NCBI GenBank assembly: GCA_002286855.1
Contig: NRSV01000040.1
Coordinates: forward strand, 126,071-190,070
Length of the DNA stretch: 64,000 nucleotides
Origin: Bipolaris cookei
Taxonomy: Eukaryota; Ascomycota; Dothideomycetes; Pleosporales; Pleosporaceae
Direction of reading: 5' to 3'
Shown here: piece by piece, positions 1-12,125 of the stretch
Numbering within the stretch: the stretch's first letter is position 1
How the letters are laid out: every line of letters starts with the position of its first letter
The notes under the pieces: generated by a model
Databases searched by the model: none
What the model saw: the letters and a program-made list of their open reading frames with translations, nothing else
Told to the model about the DNA's origin: nothing
Position numbers and translations under genes: made by a program

Positions 1-1774
1 TGTCTTTCCTCGCTTATCAAGACGCTATATTTCTTAGCAAACAAAACTTTACTGTCATTTTCCGCATGATTCGAGCTTCTATCCATCACTTTACGTTATG
101 TCTCGGAAGACGTCCCGTTCTTGGGTAGTGGGAGGGGTTGGGGTCGCCGTAATGTCCGTGAGAATCAGCTATTGGCTGAACAAACTCGATATGAATCTAC
201 ACGCGAACCCTTAACTAAAAGTGAAACTAATCCTCCACTTCTCTATCGTACGCCACTCGCCTCCTATATCGTACATGTGGCAAATCACCCCCAATTCTCT
301 CGGCCAAGGGAGAACATCTATCCTGAATAAGAAGAGCATGCTCCCCAGTTAAGTACCTTAACAAGCTCTCCTGGGGCTGATTGGATGCAATCAAAATCGA
401 ATACTAGGCAGAGGGCCCGTTAATGGGAATAAATAGCGCAACTAGACCATCGACCTCTAGGCAGCATTAGGCTTCCTGCGAACAAGCACTTCCCCGACGG
501 GTTCGATCAGAGCTGACTCAACTCCAGGCACCTACAAATATAAGACAAACGCTGTGTTGCTCGCGAATAACTCTTATCCCTTGCCTGCTGGTTTCCTGAG
601 TCTGGCCTCTCACTCTCACTGCTACGGTGAAGCAGACACCTAGCAGCATACTCAACGAAAAGGATGATGGATATACCCTTCTATCTTCGAAAAGAACAGG
701 ATCGATGCGACTCGTATACGGATGCCGAGGCTCATGCCGTGCTTCTCGATTTCCTCGAGACATGGGATGAAACAGGCTTTACAGATATTATGCGACAAGG
801 CTCTTGAATTGCACGTGAAGGCAGCTTTCCTTATGTACTACACAACCCTCCTTCTATAACCCGGAGGTGGGGTATCGGTCCGAAACATGCCCGCATGCCC
901 AAGCATCTTTGGTCCTTGTTGGGCGAGTATTCTGTGGTGAAAGGTTGCCTTCTTCTCTGGGATAACGCGGCCCCGGTAATGATGTGAGGATCACCGCATC
1001 TTGCTGGACCCACGTCGGTAGTTGTATTTGCTGATCCTCCTTGAGCTGGGTCAGTGCAACGTACTAATTACCGCAGGATCCTATTAGCGTGAGCTCCAAA
1101 CAGCTGATTCACAGTACGTACGAACCTCACGATCCTTCCTACATTCTTCCTTCCGTCAATCAAGCTTATTTCGACATCCTCAGCTGGTTTGACTAAACAC
1201 ACCTAATGCGAGGAGTTGATCGGTATTCGTGTGGTTATGCGACGCATGTTTAGCCTCTCTGAAAAAGAGTTATACACGGTTGCTTGGCTTGCTGAGCTTT
1301 TTCTCGGCCACGACCAACCCGAGCTTACAGCTACACGAAGAAAGCCAATACCAAACGTCTACCGAAACGCCAACAAAGGAAATCACATAGGAAAAGTTCT
1401 CTCACAAGGGGAAAAGAATAGGAGGAAACACTAGGGCTATGCTACACCATCAACATTACACAAGACAAACGGAAGAGGTGTACTTTGAAACATGTTGGTC
1501 ATCTCGGACGTACGAGAGACGTGGAGCCACATGTTGGGGCGCACAACATTGACCTGCTGTCGATAAGGAAAAACATTGATCGTTCAACCGGCTTGCAAAG
1601 AACAAAATTCGAAAAAAAGAAGGGATCAATCTGGCTCTTGTTGCTATTGGAAGAAATGCTCTACTGCCGATGGCCGAATATTGAAGCCGGGATGCAATGG
1701 GACTGAGCGAACATATTTTACGCATCGCCATCCAGGTCTCCTGGTGTCCGGTTTCGTCTTCCAGAACGCGAAAC
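1..1774. other. Intergenic, no gene recognised
   Basis: About 1.8 kb at the left edge. The open frames here are all under 95 codons, overlap on both strands and show no recognisable motif or splice-linked continuation. No tRNA, rRNA or repeat was seen. It forms the downstream flank of the C2H2 gene on the minus strand. Confidence 0.6.
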
Positions 1775-3247
1775 CTATGGGTTTCTGCGTACGAGATCAG
1801 GGTGACAACTCTTATAGTGCTTCAGCCGAGCATCTGATCGATTGAATGTCTTGGAGCAGTTGTTATCCTCGCATTTGATGGACCCCTTTTCGTGATGGGC
1901 TGTCTTTTCGTGTCTTGCTCGGTTCCCTTTCCCGTATCTACCGGAAAACGTGGCTTTACATCCGCTCACACCACATTTCAGGACGCCTTGGCCAGAATTG
2001 GATACAGCACTAGACGAGGTAGCCTCAGTGATTTGGGATGATTCTGAAGACGCTTGTCTCTTACCGCGAAGGCGTAAGTGATGACCTGCATCCGAGCAAG
2101 GGTGTTTTCTAGAATGTCCTTGGGTCTTCGCGGGTGTTGTAGCTCTCTCTGATTTGAGCCGTTGTTGACTCTGAGAAATGGTTTTTGGTTCAGAAGTATA
2201 GGCGACGCTCAAGGGAGACCCGTAAGAATCAGGAACTTTACTTTGGCTTGCTGTCGCTAAGGATTGGAGAAAGTAAGGGCTTTCTGTTGACATGTTGCCC
2301 ATCCGATTTTGTGGTTGTATCACCGACGACATAAGGGTTTCCAAACCACTGCGTATCAAAGAGACTGAGCTCGGATCATCGTAACCAGACAACGAACGGT
2401 AGATATACGAAGTCATCTGCTCCACTCTTGCTTGTATCTGCTTTGGAGAACGGGTGGTCTGACTGCCATCCATTACGCTGAGTGGAGTCCAAGGTTCCGA
2501 GCTTGGGGCGTACAGCTGTATGAAATTTCCATATTGGGCGGCCAACGAGGGATCTAGGGTAGACTCGGCGATGGAAGCGCTGCCATGTTCTTGGTACAAT
2601 ATGGTGTCAATATCTGCCTCTTGTTTCTGATCACAGTACTGCTGGGATTGAAGATCACCTCTTGGATTCTTTGACGTTTCGCAAGCGTCTTCATAATCGA
2701 CATGGGCCCCGGGGTCCGACGAAGTATCAAAACTGGCACTATACGTGTTATTTCCTGTGCAATACACAGAATTTGAAGAGTTGATTGGGGCTTGCTGGAG
2801 AAACTCCGGTCGGGTGCGTGTATCATGGTAGACAAGTGGCGCACTCTCATCTTGATGGTAAGTGAGGCTATGCGCCAGCATCGGTGGTCCGTATCTATTT
2901 CTCATCGTTCTATGGGCATGGTTGAGTCCGTTAACAGAGTGTACAGCATCCTTTTGGAAAGATTCCGGGTCCTGGTTCATTGCTCTGCTTGGCGCTTGCT
3001 CAGCTGAGTATCCTTCGAGTCCTCCATGGTCCTGGAAATGAGTACCTGTTGGATGACTGTGTTGCCCCCAATGTTCAGTCGGAGCACGCTCGCGCCAACA
3101 TCCGAGGTGCTCTGCCCAGTACGGATGTGTCTGGTGTGCACCTGTAACTTCAGCGGTCTGTGCATCCATAGACGGTGGGCTCTGATAAGGCTGTTGGCGC
3201 TCTAGCCAATCTATATTATCGAAATTGCTGTCCATCTCAGGCATCAT
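1775..3247 (-). CDS. C2H2 zinc-finger transcription factor (paralogue 1)
   Basis: A single-exon protein of 490 residues, probably a nuclear DNA-binding regulator. The long N-terminal part is rich in Ser, Gln, His and Tyr and looks disordered. The last 70 or so residues hold two zinc fingers. Finger 1 is C-x4-C-x15-H-x4-H with the GRYGKGNRARH core seen in many fungal regulators. Finger 2 is C-x4-C-x12-H-x4-H around FNRSDARLKH. A basic stretch (RLRGKR) before the fingers could be a nuclear localisation signal. The start at 3247 (MMPEMDSN) is the first in-frame ATG. The same architecture recurs in the gene at 7310-8844 on the same strand. The target genes cannot be inferred, and nothing nearby suggests a cluster it would control. 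The fold assignment is secure; the function beyond 'regulator' is not. Confidence 0.8.
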   Translation of the reverse strand: MMPEMDSNFDNIDWLERQQPYQSPPSMDAQTAEVTGAHQTHPYWAEHLGCWRERAPTEHWGQHSHPTGTHFQDHGGLEGYSAEQAPSRAMNQDPESFQKDAVHSVNGLNHAHRTMRNRYGPPMLAHSLTYHQDESAPLVYHDTRTRPEFLQQAPINSSNSVYCTGNNTYSASFDTSSDPGAHVDYEDACETSKNPRGDLQSQQYCDQKQEADIDTILYQEHGSASIAESTLDPSLAAQYGNFIQLYAPSSEPWTPLSVMDGSQTTRSPKQIQARVEQMTSYIYRSLSGYDDPSSVSLIRSGLETLMSSVIQPQNRMGNMSTESPYFLQSLATASQSKVPDSYGSPLSVAYTSEPKTISQSQQRLKSERATTPAKTQGHSRKHPCSDAGHHLRLRGKRQASSESSQITEATSSSAVSNSGQGVLKCGVSGCKATFSGRYGKGNRARHEKTAHHEKGSIKCEDNNCSKTFNRSDARLKHYKSCHPDLVRRNP

Positions 3248-4256
3248 CGGTGTGGTTGAGAGTTCGAGAAATATAGGGCCTTAGATTGTGGCCTTAGATA
3301 ACTTCGAGTGGTTGCTACGGAGAGAGAAGATGTGCGTGTGTGGATGAAAAGCGATATGATATCACTGGAAAACCCTTCAAGAGCGTTGGAATTACTCGTG
3401 CATACAAAGGCGGTCGGCAAGATGAAACTTTGTTCTGCAAAGACAGCTTATACTGGAAGTTTCTTAGCAGCTGTATATGAGCCATCAAGTTGGGTTGGAC
3501 TAAAGACTCACTCCATGCCCTCGGCAACAATCGCAGTCAAAGTACAGGAGCTTGGAAAGAAAGCCTCTGCCCTTCGGAAAGATGCTGAAGACTCAATCGA
3601 TCCGGGCTTCGGTATGTGCGGGCTATGATCTACGATTCGCTTAACGGTGCCAACAAGGAAAGGGGTTGTGGACGGATATACCCCTAGCCCAGCAGATGTT
3701 CTTCGAGAATCTATGGTGCCTGCTAACAACCTAGAGCTTATCTCCCTTGCTCACAAGCCGGAAGCCTGTAGACTCAACGTGGTGTATCTAAGGCGTCGAC
3801 CAAATGCTAAGATCTCAGCTATGCTGGCGAAGCAGAGATGGCTGATCCTAGACCGGGGAGGTTGGAGATGAAAGAGGGTCGAGAACAAGCGAAAGATATG
3901 TTGAGGCTGACGATGCGGTACGAGAGCTTCACTTTTCGCTATGGGACAAGCTGAGAAGGCGGCGGATGACCGCTATTTTGGCTTCGAACTAACAGGGGGG
4001 TTAAATTCGTCAGTTACTTGAGAAAGTATCCAAGCGGTCTGTTGGGCTGGCACCACAAGGGGCGAACTCACCTACTTTGAGATACGTCCTCCAGGAATCT
4101 CTCAGATGGTGCGCTCTGGCCTCGCGCGCATCCCGCGCCACGTCAGGCATGCCTAGATGGTTGCCTTGCTGTGTGTAGGGCGGTGACGATATCGTGAATA
4201 AGACGAGGCGTACCGACGATTCTCGAATGGCCATTTTCGTGCGATCCAATGGGCTT

Positions 4257-4295
4257 GGACGAACTTGGATGGACGAACTTGGATGGACGAACTTT
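4257..4295. repeat. 14-bp tandem repeat, about 2.8 copies
   Basis: The unit GGACGAACTTGGAT occurs twice in a row, followed by a partial third copy ending GGACGAACTTT. It lies in non-coding DNA between the two C2H2 genes. Such short minisatellites vary in copy number between strains. No function is apparent. Confidence 0.8.
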
Positions 4296-5553
4296 ACAGC
4301 AGAAACTCACAGTATTGATACAAGGCGAAAAAGGCGGCCACGACGGCCACGTGTGCCAAAAGTGCAGATGCACTCCTGCCACAAGTCTTCATCAGCACCA
4401 GGGACATAGCTGAAGGCAATTTGAGAAGATGGCGCAGGCCCCGCAATGTCCCAAGCACAGCGGCGTTTCATTGCCGTTCAACGTTTATACTATTCGAGAT
4501 TCATAGGGAGTTGCATGCACGGCTTGCGGTAATGGCCCACCTCCCCTCGGCATCACTTGGATCCAAGACGCAGAATCGGTGATAGGCGCAGAAGATTCCA
4601 CTTCTAGCAGCCTACATGGGCGATGGGCATGCAGTGAAACCTCCCAAGACGGCGAGGCAACTGGACAAGTGCAACAAGAGCTCACAGTTGGGGATGCCAG
4701 CACACGCCGCTCCTCATCACATTCGGTCTACAGCCATGGCTGATACCGCTATATATTTGGTTATCAGTTACACAAGGACGCCTCGAGGAAAACATACCTT
4801 GGGTCATGGCAGAGAGCTAATTTAGCGCTCGCAATCAACGGGCGAGACGCTACGCTCGTTATTGCAGCTACTAGCTGCGCCGCAATGCCGCAGCTCGCGA
4901 CGGCCCTCCCGTGCGCCTAGTCTTGCTCCAGTATTTGACACGATTACTTCTTCCTTGAGTGGTACATTCCTCACAAAGTAGAGAAAACTGCATGCACCAA
5001 TTTTAACGCTAGATTCCTTTCAGGTGGTCCTCGTGCGTGCGCTTCTACCCAAATATCCAAGTATACGGAACGCCATGTTAGAGACTGAACCTAGCTGCCC
5101 CCACTGCGAACTCGGCATGCGTCATGCCTATACGGCAATACGGATGCGTACGCACCCAATTAATCAATGGAATGCGGCTCTTTTTCCATTGACACAATGG
5201 CTAGGAGACACTAGGGCATAATGCGCTTCCCACTAGTAAATGTCGAACGCACATACGCCCAGCCCACTGCAAAGAATGAGTGCGGCCGCAGCAAGCCACA
5301 TCAGCCAGTCTTCAGTCCCATCCCCCCCGGCGCCTACAGCTGCACCCGTAAAGTCACGAGTCCGAAACTCAGATGCTCAACATTAGAGTGGCAAATATGA
5401 CACGACAACAAACGCGCTGCCGGAGGGTTAGACATAAGGGGCTACCTGCTTTCGGTGTTTCCTTACCGTACAGGCCCTATCTGATCACGTGTGCACATTG
5501 TTTCACTCTCTGATAACTTCACCCGCGAAGCATGTCGACCTCTAAAAATCTGA

Positions 5554-5877
5554 TTGGCATGGATGAACAAGTCTCCAGAAGCAACAAAAGGAGCCAATGT
5601 TTTTCTGATTTGGGAACCACCCGACGAAAAGGTTGATTCTCTCGACCGGCTTTTAGTTTACAAGCAGAGCCGCATATTACAGCGGTTACCCTCTATTTGC
5701 CGGCAGGAGCCCATCGTCCTGGTCAGTAATTTGCCACCGTGCGACTCTTATGCCCGGCTTGTTTCACTTCTCACCGCCATTCAACTTTTCAGTGACCAGC
5801 TACTCGGGATGCGCCCAAGTACCCATGATCTTGACGACCATTTCCATCTGAATGACACCATGCTCAGCCTCACATGA
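5554..5877 (+). CDS. Orphan open reading frame, 107 residues, doubtful
   Basis: An uninterrupted frame with ordinary protein-like composition (start MAWMNKSPEATKG). It has no recognised domain, no signal peptide and no clear exon partners. It is kept only because it is the most protein-like frame in a 4 kb gene desert. It could be a remnant exon of a decayed gene or chance. No function is proposed. Confidence 0.15.
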   Translation: MAWMNKSPEATKGANVFLIWEPPDEKVDSLDRLLVYKQSRILQRLPSICRQEPIVLVSNLPPCDSYARLVSLLTAIQLFSDQLLGMRPSTHDLDDHFHLNDTMLSLT

Positions 5878-7309
5878 GATCCTGTGCGCCTAGTGAAAAT
5901 GGTGCATGCCATCTCTGACTACCAGCTGCTCACGCAGTAGTAGTCCCGGTACAGAAACTGCAAGCTTAGTACAGAATCTCTTGAATGCCTGGTTACAAGA
6001 TTTTAGCGCGATTATGGTTGAGCTCACTGCAAGCTCATTCTAGATCTTATGGATCACAGTAGGCAGGTGGATCGGTTAATGAAGTCAGCCTCACAGCTAG
6101 CTGGTGTATTCTACACAAACAGCACCGTCTTAGAACTGTATACTGCAAGGCGGGCGAGCAACCGGTGAAGGCCACGTGCGTGGTTTTGCCGCCCCATTCT
6201 TGGTTTGTATGCTGCCCCAGAGCGTTTGTCCAGTCGTCCTTCTTTCGGGATGCCAACATACAACGGCGTGGTACTAGCTTCGCATCACATATGCACTATG
6301 TCTGCGACGCCCAGCACCGCGAAAAAAAGACTTGCATTTTGACGCACCTCAATGGAATTGATCCGAACTAAGTGCATTAACAGGGTCGCCAAACTCCACC
6401 TGGCGTTGCTCCGATGCGATGCCTAAGAATGGGATAGAGGTTCCGGTGCTTACAGTTGGCTTGTCTTTATCAAAAGGCTTGTCACACACAACTTACAAAG
6501 CAAAATCGCTAGTGCGTGTGTGTGCATATATGCTGGCGAAACAATCGAGAGAGGAACCCCGAAACGACATGACCAGCAATTTTACCGTTCAGGGCCTTAA
6601 GCTGCGAAACATAGGCTCGTAGATACCGAGGCCATTGGGTCCAGGCTACTGAACACATTCAAGCGTCTTTCCGCCGCTGTCTGAAAGAGGCTGCAAGATA
6701 GCGATCAATGCGTATTCTTCAAGAAGCCCAAACTTACACACTATGGGACTCCCTAGACAGACTGGCTATATGAAGGCCTACAAGATGAGCTGTGAGCTGC
6801 AACAGATCCCGTGGTGGCGGTGACCTATACTACATGTGGCAAGTGGTATACATATTGCATTGAGGCGGCACAGTACACGTGGAAACTTGCTTGCATGCAT
6901 TCTGCATGCTGTACATGCTACGTATGGCTGCAACGCGCCTCAGTGCCTTTCGGTCATAGTCCTATTTGCGGGGTTGCCCACATGGCATCACAGCCTGGTG
7001 GAATCAACATCCTGAAATTAAACAACTACGATTGGGAGCATCAAGAGCGAGAGACCAACTGGAGATACAACTACATACCTCTTTTCACAAGTTGGTGGAG
7101 GCATCATATCGAACCGAATGTGAATATGGATAGGGCATTACTTGGATTATGAAAAGATAAGTTCGCATATTACAAATGTGTTCTTCAAGAATACTCCATC
7201 CAGGAGAGCCAACGCTAGCGCTATCGAAAAGAAAGAGACGGTCACAAGTACCCTGACAAGAGGATTACCAGCTCCTCATCTGCGCTATGATGGATGGCAC
7301 CGTATCCAG

Positions 7310-8844
7310 TTAAAGCATTGTGCTCTGCATTATCTTTCGTGCCCTCCTCTTTGGCTTCACGTCAGACATACTGTGCTGCTCCCACTCGTGCTTGCGGGCG
7401 GCGTCTCTTCGTTTGAATTGCTTCTTACACATACGGCATGTCAATTCGACAACCGAAGCCCCTAAAATGTGGAAGCTACGAATATGTCGTTTCAAATTTG
7501 CGTTACGGTATCTAAATGCTTGGTCAGCGCCAACATAGACATGAGGGAGTCTGGCTGCTTCACGTACTTTCCATGGAAGAATGTGCTACATTGGCTGCAG
7601 GAAAGACTTTCGTCATCTGTTTCTTCTTCCAAACCAGAACCCTCATGAACCTCATGGTGTTGACAATCATCAATTTTGGCATTGCTCATCTCCTGTCCGT
7701 ATCCATTGTGGTGCCACCCATGAGACTCATTATAATCGTAAACACCAAGTGGGATGCTTGTCATCCCATCACATGGCACGCAAGGCTTATTTACAGGGCT
7801 ATGTACTACGAGCAATGCACTGTTGCGAGTATTGTACGATTCGGCTGCATTGTGGCATGACGACGAGCCGTAGTGCGGATGGCTATCATGTCGAAATTGT
7901 TGATGCCCAGCCGGAGGTATTCGAGCAGAGCAAAAAGAAGGTTTTACATGATTGATGTATGTGGGCGATGCATGTCCATACTGGGAAGCATAGTTGAGAT
8001 CCAACATCTGCATGTCGAACTCAGTTCGATAATCATGGGGAGGTGAACAGACATAAGGGGGTGGTACAGCACCTCCCTGGAGCTTCGCACCAGACCCAAG
8101 ATTTGCAAAGGAATTGTTATGGGTATCAGGAGTTGTAGGAGGTGAGAAAGGCAACAGCTTGTTGGATTGCTGATGACTTATCGAAGTCGGCACTGAACTA
8201 GGGCCCTGTACAGTATCCAGACCCCAGAACAGTCTCGATGGCTCCGCACGACTCAGCCCTTGTAGAACAGTATGCTCTGTGGCCCTACAATGCTCATGGT
8301 ATACATTTCCTGCTGGCACATGGTTGGCATAGTTAGCCAAGTTAGAGCTCTGATCTATGGGACTCTCTAGTTCCACAAGTTCGAGTACCGCGGGTATTTC
8401 CGAAATAACGCAATCATTCGGAAGTTCCTGAACGTCAGAGGAATGACAGCCTTGGGTCCACCACATGCAAGTTGACGGGGGGTCGTGGTTGGGGTCATGG
8501 TTGTGGCCGACAACTGGATGGCGATGAGAAAACATCCGGCGAGTTCTTATCAGAAACAGACAGAACCTCGAGAGACGACTTCGGTGTCCTGCGTCCTGAT
8601 TCCTGTTGAGGGTGAGAGAGCTGTCCTCGGGAGTATCTTTGGGATATGGTAGGGACGCGGAGTTTGCCGAAGGAATATACTCGTTGCCACTTGAAAGCGA
8701 CGCTGAGTCAGAAGCGAGTGAATGGGCAGCAGTCCGCGTTGTCTGTTCACCAATGTCGTGGTGTGGGGAAGAGATGCTGCACAGTGGTAAGTAAAATGAA
8801 TTTTGGGGGGAGCAACCTTTTATGAAATAAGATAGCTCACGCAC
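7310..8844 (-). CDS. C2H2 zinc-finger transcription factor (paralogue 2), two exons
   Basis: Exon 1 is 7568-8844 and exon 2 is 7310-7511. A 56-bp intron at 7512-7567 has GTACGT, a CTGACC branch site and a TTTAG end. Splicing restores the first finger: exon 1 ends at the CSQCSTFFHGK side and exon 2 continues YRNANLKRH, giving C-x2-C-x15-H-x4-H. The second finger is C-x2-C-x12-H-x4-H around FKRRDAARKH. A basic tail (KPKRRARK) may direct nuclear import. Without splicing, the frame stops just after the cysteine pair. The N-terminal 400 residues are Ser/Pro/His-rich and low in structure, as in the paralogue at 1775-3247. The start at 8844 is the first ATG but is not well supported; a start nearer the middle or an extra 5' intron is possible. 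It is probably a nuclear regulator with unknown targets. Confidence 0.72.
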
Positions 8845-9139
8845 GTAATCCTCAGGCGGTTTCTCGTTTCAATATGAATGAGCATCTTCAGAGGGGGAGC
8901 GACTCCAAATATGTCGCAAAAAGCCTTGACAGTTGTGCGGGACCTTATGTCAACCAACTTTGTTCGAGGAATGGAGTGATCACACGCACACTGCAACCTG
9001 TGTATTCCTGGAGGATAGCTGTACGACATGTCTCCGTGGAGCACATGTGCAAAGACACGATACGCTACCAGCAATGCGACATTGTCCCTATCAAGGCGTA
9101 CCGATACGCCATCGTCGCAATCAAAAAGCAAAAAAAGGT

Positions 9140-9172
9140 AGGCAAGAAGGCAAGAAGGCAAGAAGGCGAGAG
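9140..9172. repeat. Short tandem repeat (AGAAGGCA units)
   Basis: About four head-to-tail copies of an 8-bp unit (AGGCAAGA register) in non-coding DNA. It is a simple microsatellite with no evident role. Confidence 0.7.
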
Positions 9173-10774
9173 CACTAGAGGACTCGAAACCATCCCATAT
9201 CGGTACTCGTGTGTGTACGATAGCTTCGTTTGGACAAACAAATTGCTAGCCACTCACACAGCTGATTTGAAAAGGGATAAAGAGTCGGAGTATAAGGGGT
9301 AGCTCGTTAGTTGTGATTGTTGCCCAACGCCTCATAGCTTAGCGTTGGTAGCAACGAAGGACCCTAGGAGACTCGGTATCAGTCGGCGAGATTAAAGAGT
9401 AGGGAATCTGGCCAGAGCTCTTGCACATGTGTGAGGACCGACTCCATTTGTGCGGAGGAATTCGATCGCTATCCGCAATGCCAAGAAAGCCCAGCTTTTT
9501 TTCATCCGCGAGTCGCCGAAGGACATCGGTTGTTACAGGCAGCGTCCAGGACCTTTCTCGAAAACGAGGCGATCTGCTTTGCATCGGCGGCGGCAGTAGC
9601 AGCAGCAACAGATGTTGTGATGGTCCATCGGATGAAGTGATACAGTAGCGTTCGTCGCGGAAGAGACCAGGGGTTCGGGAGGAACACGCACAGTGCGAAT
9701 CAATTTGTCGTAAAGGGCGTAGGTTGGTGTGATCACGACTCGAGACCTGACCTTGGACATCAATGCAGCTCACCATACGTGGTCAGTAACTAAGCTGAGG
9801 AATTTTGGCGGCGCAAAATTTTGTCAAAACTAACGACAGGCTTTGCCTCAGTTCTATTCGAACAGAAACCAGCATTGCCGAAAGATATAAGCTACGACTA
9901 TTCAGCCCCCAAAAAATGATCTGAAGCTACGAAAGATGGAGGATCTGGAGGCTGAGATCCGTTGGTTACGCTTCAAGTCTGCCTTGAATGGGGGCCACGC
10001 CAGCCCACGACTATCTATCAGTGGTGGGGGCGGGGCTTAGGGGTTCAACTCAGTTCATCTCAACAGTGCCAGGTGATAAGAGTACCAAATGTCGCTACAA
10101 GTGGTTAAAACTGAAACAGAGTGCTATCATGGACGCCACGTGCAGAGGTTTCTCAATGGCTCAAAACCAGCTACATGACGACTGGAGAAGGTGGGAAACC
10201 TTCCAGCATACAACCGAAGGACGACGTTCAGGCATCGTTAAGCATGGCAGCTGCATAAGCCCAAGATGTATCCAAGACAACTATCACCCCGGGATACCGT
10301 TCATCTTCCCTGTCCTCCGGGACAAGGTCCCTCACGTTTCTTGCAGGATTCCAACACGATCACCCGAACCCAGCCGCAAGTACTTACCCCAACGTCATCC
10401 GCTTTGGGACTAGCGCTCAGCTGCAAGAAGAAACGCCACAGCTCGCTGATTTGCGCACTTGCCTGATTCGGTGTCTTCCCACAACGGACGGAGGATTTGC
10501 TAGTATGCCGGGCAGATCAAGGTCCTTGAGCAACGATGTGCATGGCCTAGGCGGCCTCTTCATATCGGTTATGCGGCCAACCCGGGCTCTCAACGCAGCT
10601 GCCCAGTCAGCTAATTTTCGGCCCGACGAAAGTGGAATACACGTTCGCGATAGATGCTGCTCTAGAGAAGACATTAAACAGCAGAGGAGAGTGTGGCTCG
10701 AATCGGGTTTGGCGGCAATTACACACTAGTATCCTGTTCCTGACCCGGCACGGACCCAGTTGCCGAACCCGTTC

Positions 10775-10803
10775 ATTATTCGGCACGGATCCGGACCGAT
10801 AAT
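10775..10803. repeat. Imperfect palindrome centred on CGGATCCG
   Basis: The arms read ATTATtCGG and CCGATAAT around a central CGGATCCG, so the 29 bp fold back on themselves with few mismatches. A related CGGCACGGA motif occurs about 35 bp upstream at 10746. It could be a relic of a mobile-element terminus or a chance palindrome. Confidence 0.4.
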
Positions 10804-12125
10804 CGCTCATAGCCCAGTCGAGGCTACTAGCTGCCCACTAACATCATCTCACCACATCCCATATCTCGCCTTAGCGACAAGCTCATAATCCGTCAATGGT
10901 GGCGTAAGAGGGCTCGGCAGCAAGTTTATGATATGCCGAGTGAAGACGAGGCCTCAGCTTGCCCTGGGCCCTGTGTTACGGACAAGACCTCAGCAAGGAC
11001 CAACCTTCAGAACATACTCAACCGTCTGACAGGACGTACATCATATACGCTCGATGAGCCCTCATGTACCTGACATGAACCAGTTGCACGGCAGCTTCAC
11101 CACTGTTTTGCTCGCTTTGTTAATGGAGGGCGCAGATCTGCCTTCACCTTGTCTTAGTATCCGTTTGGGTCGGTGGCCCCGGTGGCCTTCGAGTTTCATC
11201 CAGTCGGTAGCTTGCACAGTCGATTGGATATCAGGACTCGAAGCGACAAACTAGTCGGTCTCTCATCCCCAGTTAATCGGTGAATGTGGGGTGAATGTGG
11301 GATTCGGCTTCGTATCCGTGCACACTCAGAAGACAGGATTCGATGTACACAATCAACACCTGCTTAGATGATTTCCTGCCTTCCCCATATACGAACGCGT
11401 GGCCGATGCAGCGTTACGATGCCGAAGTGAGGGACTCGAGGGAAAGGGGTTGCTTAAGCCGTTGACACTTCCAGAACTATTGACTGGTCATGCGTGTGCC
11501 AACGCATCAAGTGATCAATCTCTCAACAGGCAACAGCTCTCAAATATCGAAAATGTTTCAGACGAACGTCCTTTGATTTCAGTAATCAAGTCCTCCTCAC
11601 CGATCATGATTCTTCCTCCACCGGTGAGCAAAAAAAAATCCGGTGAGTGCTGTGGCATGTCAGGGGCTCACATGTACGCAGTATGGGCAATTCGCGACGT
11701 AGCCGCACACGTCGCAACCGCCGGAAGCACCCCTAATGAGAGCTCTCACAGCAAAGAGTACGAGACAGGTTGATTCAAGCATCAAAGTTCGCTCTGACAC
11801 CAATTTATATTAAAATAGTCCATTCAATCATTCAATCGCTCCATAAATGTATGCTACTACAGACGACAACATTACAGCCTATGTGGTAGCGAAAACGAAA
11901 CTGGACCCCAACCCTGCAGGGGTGGGGCCAGTCGATGACGCCCCAGCGTCATCGTATCGGTACAACGAACAAGACACCGGCTGACTCCGCAAACCCAACG
12001 AAAAGAAACCTGTAGGAAAAGAATACCTAGCGCTGAGAATACATGTTTTCCGGTCACGGCTAGAATCATGGCCGACATATAAGTTGAGTGCTTCTGCTAG
12101 ACAGTCCAAACTGCGATTCTACAGT

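Larger units (their letters stand above)
3248..7309. other. 4 kb gene-poor spacer between two zinc-finger genes
   Basis: No confident gene. It contains a short tandem repeat near 4257-4295 and one orphan open frame at 5554-5877, listed separately. Other frames are short, lack motifs and do not join through plausible introns. The composition is not strikingly AT-rich, so heavy RIP decay is not obvious by eye. Confidence 0.5.
8845..12125. other. 3.3 kb intergenic region without a supported gene
   Basis: Open frames up to about 145 codons occur on both strands (for example at 9339-9776, 9988-10413 and 11399-11773), but they show no domains, overlap each other and lack splice-linked partners. 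Minor repeats are present: an AAGGCAAG run near 9140-9172 and a palindromic element near 10775. I see no RNA gene. Confidence 0.5.

Noticed and set aside
9988..10413. Plus-strand frame of 141 codons
   Set aside because: No domain, no plausible splice partners, and it overlaps other random frames. It is probably chance.
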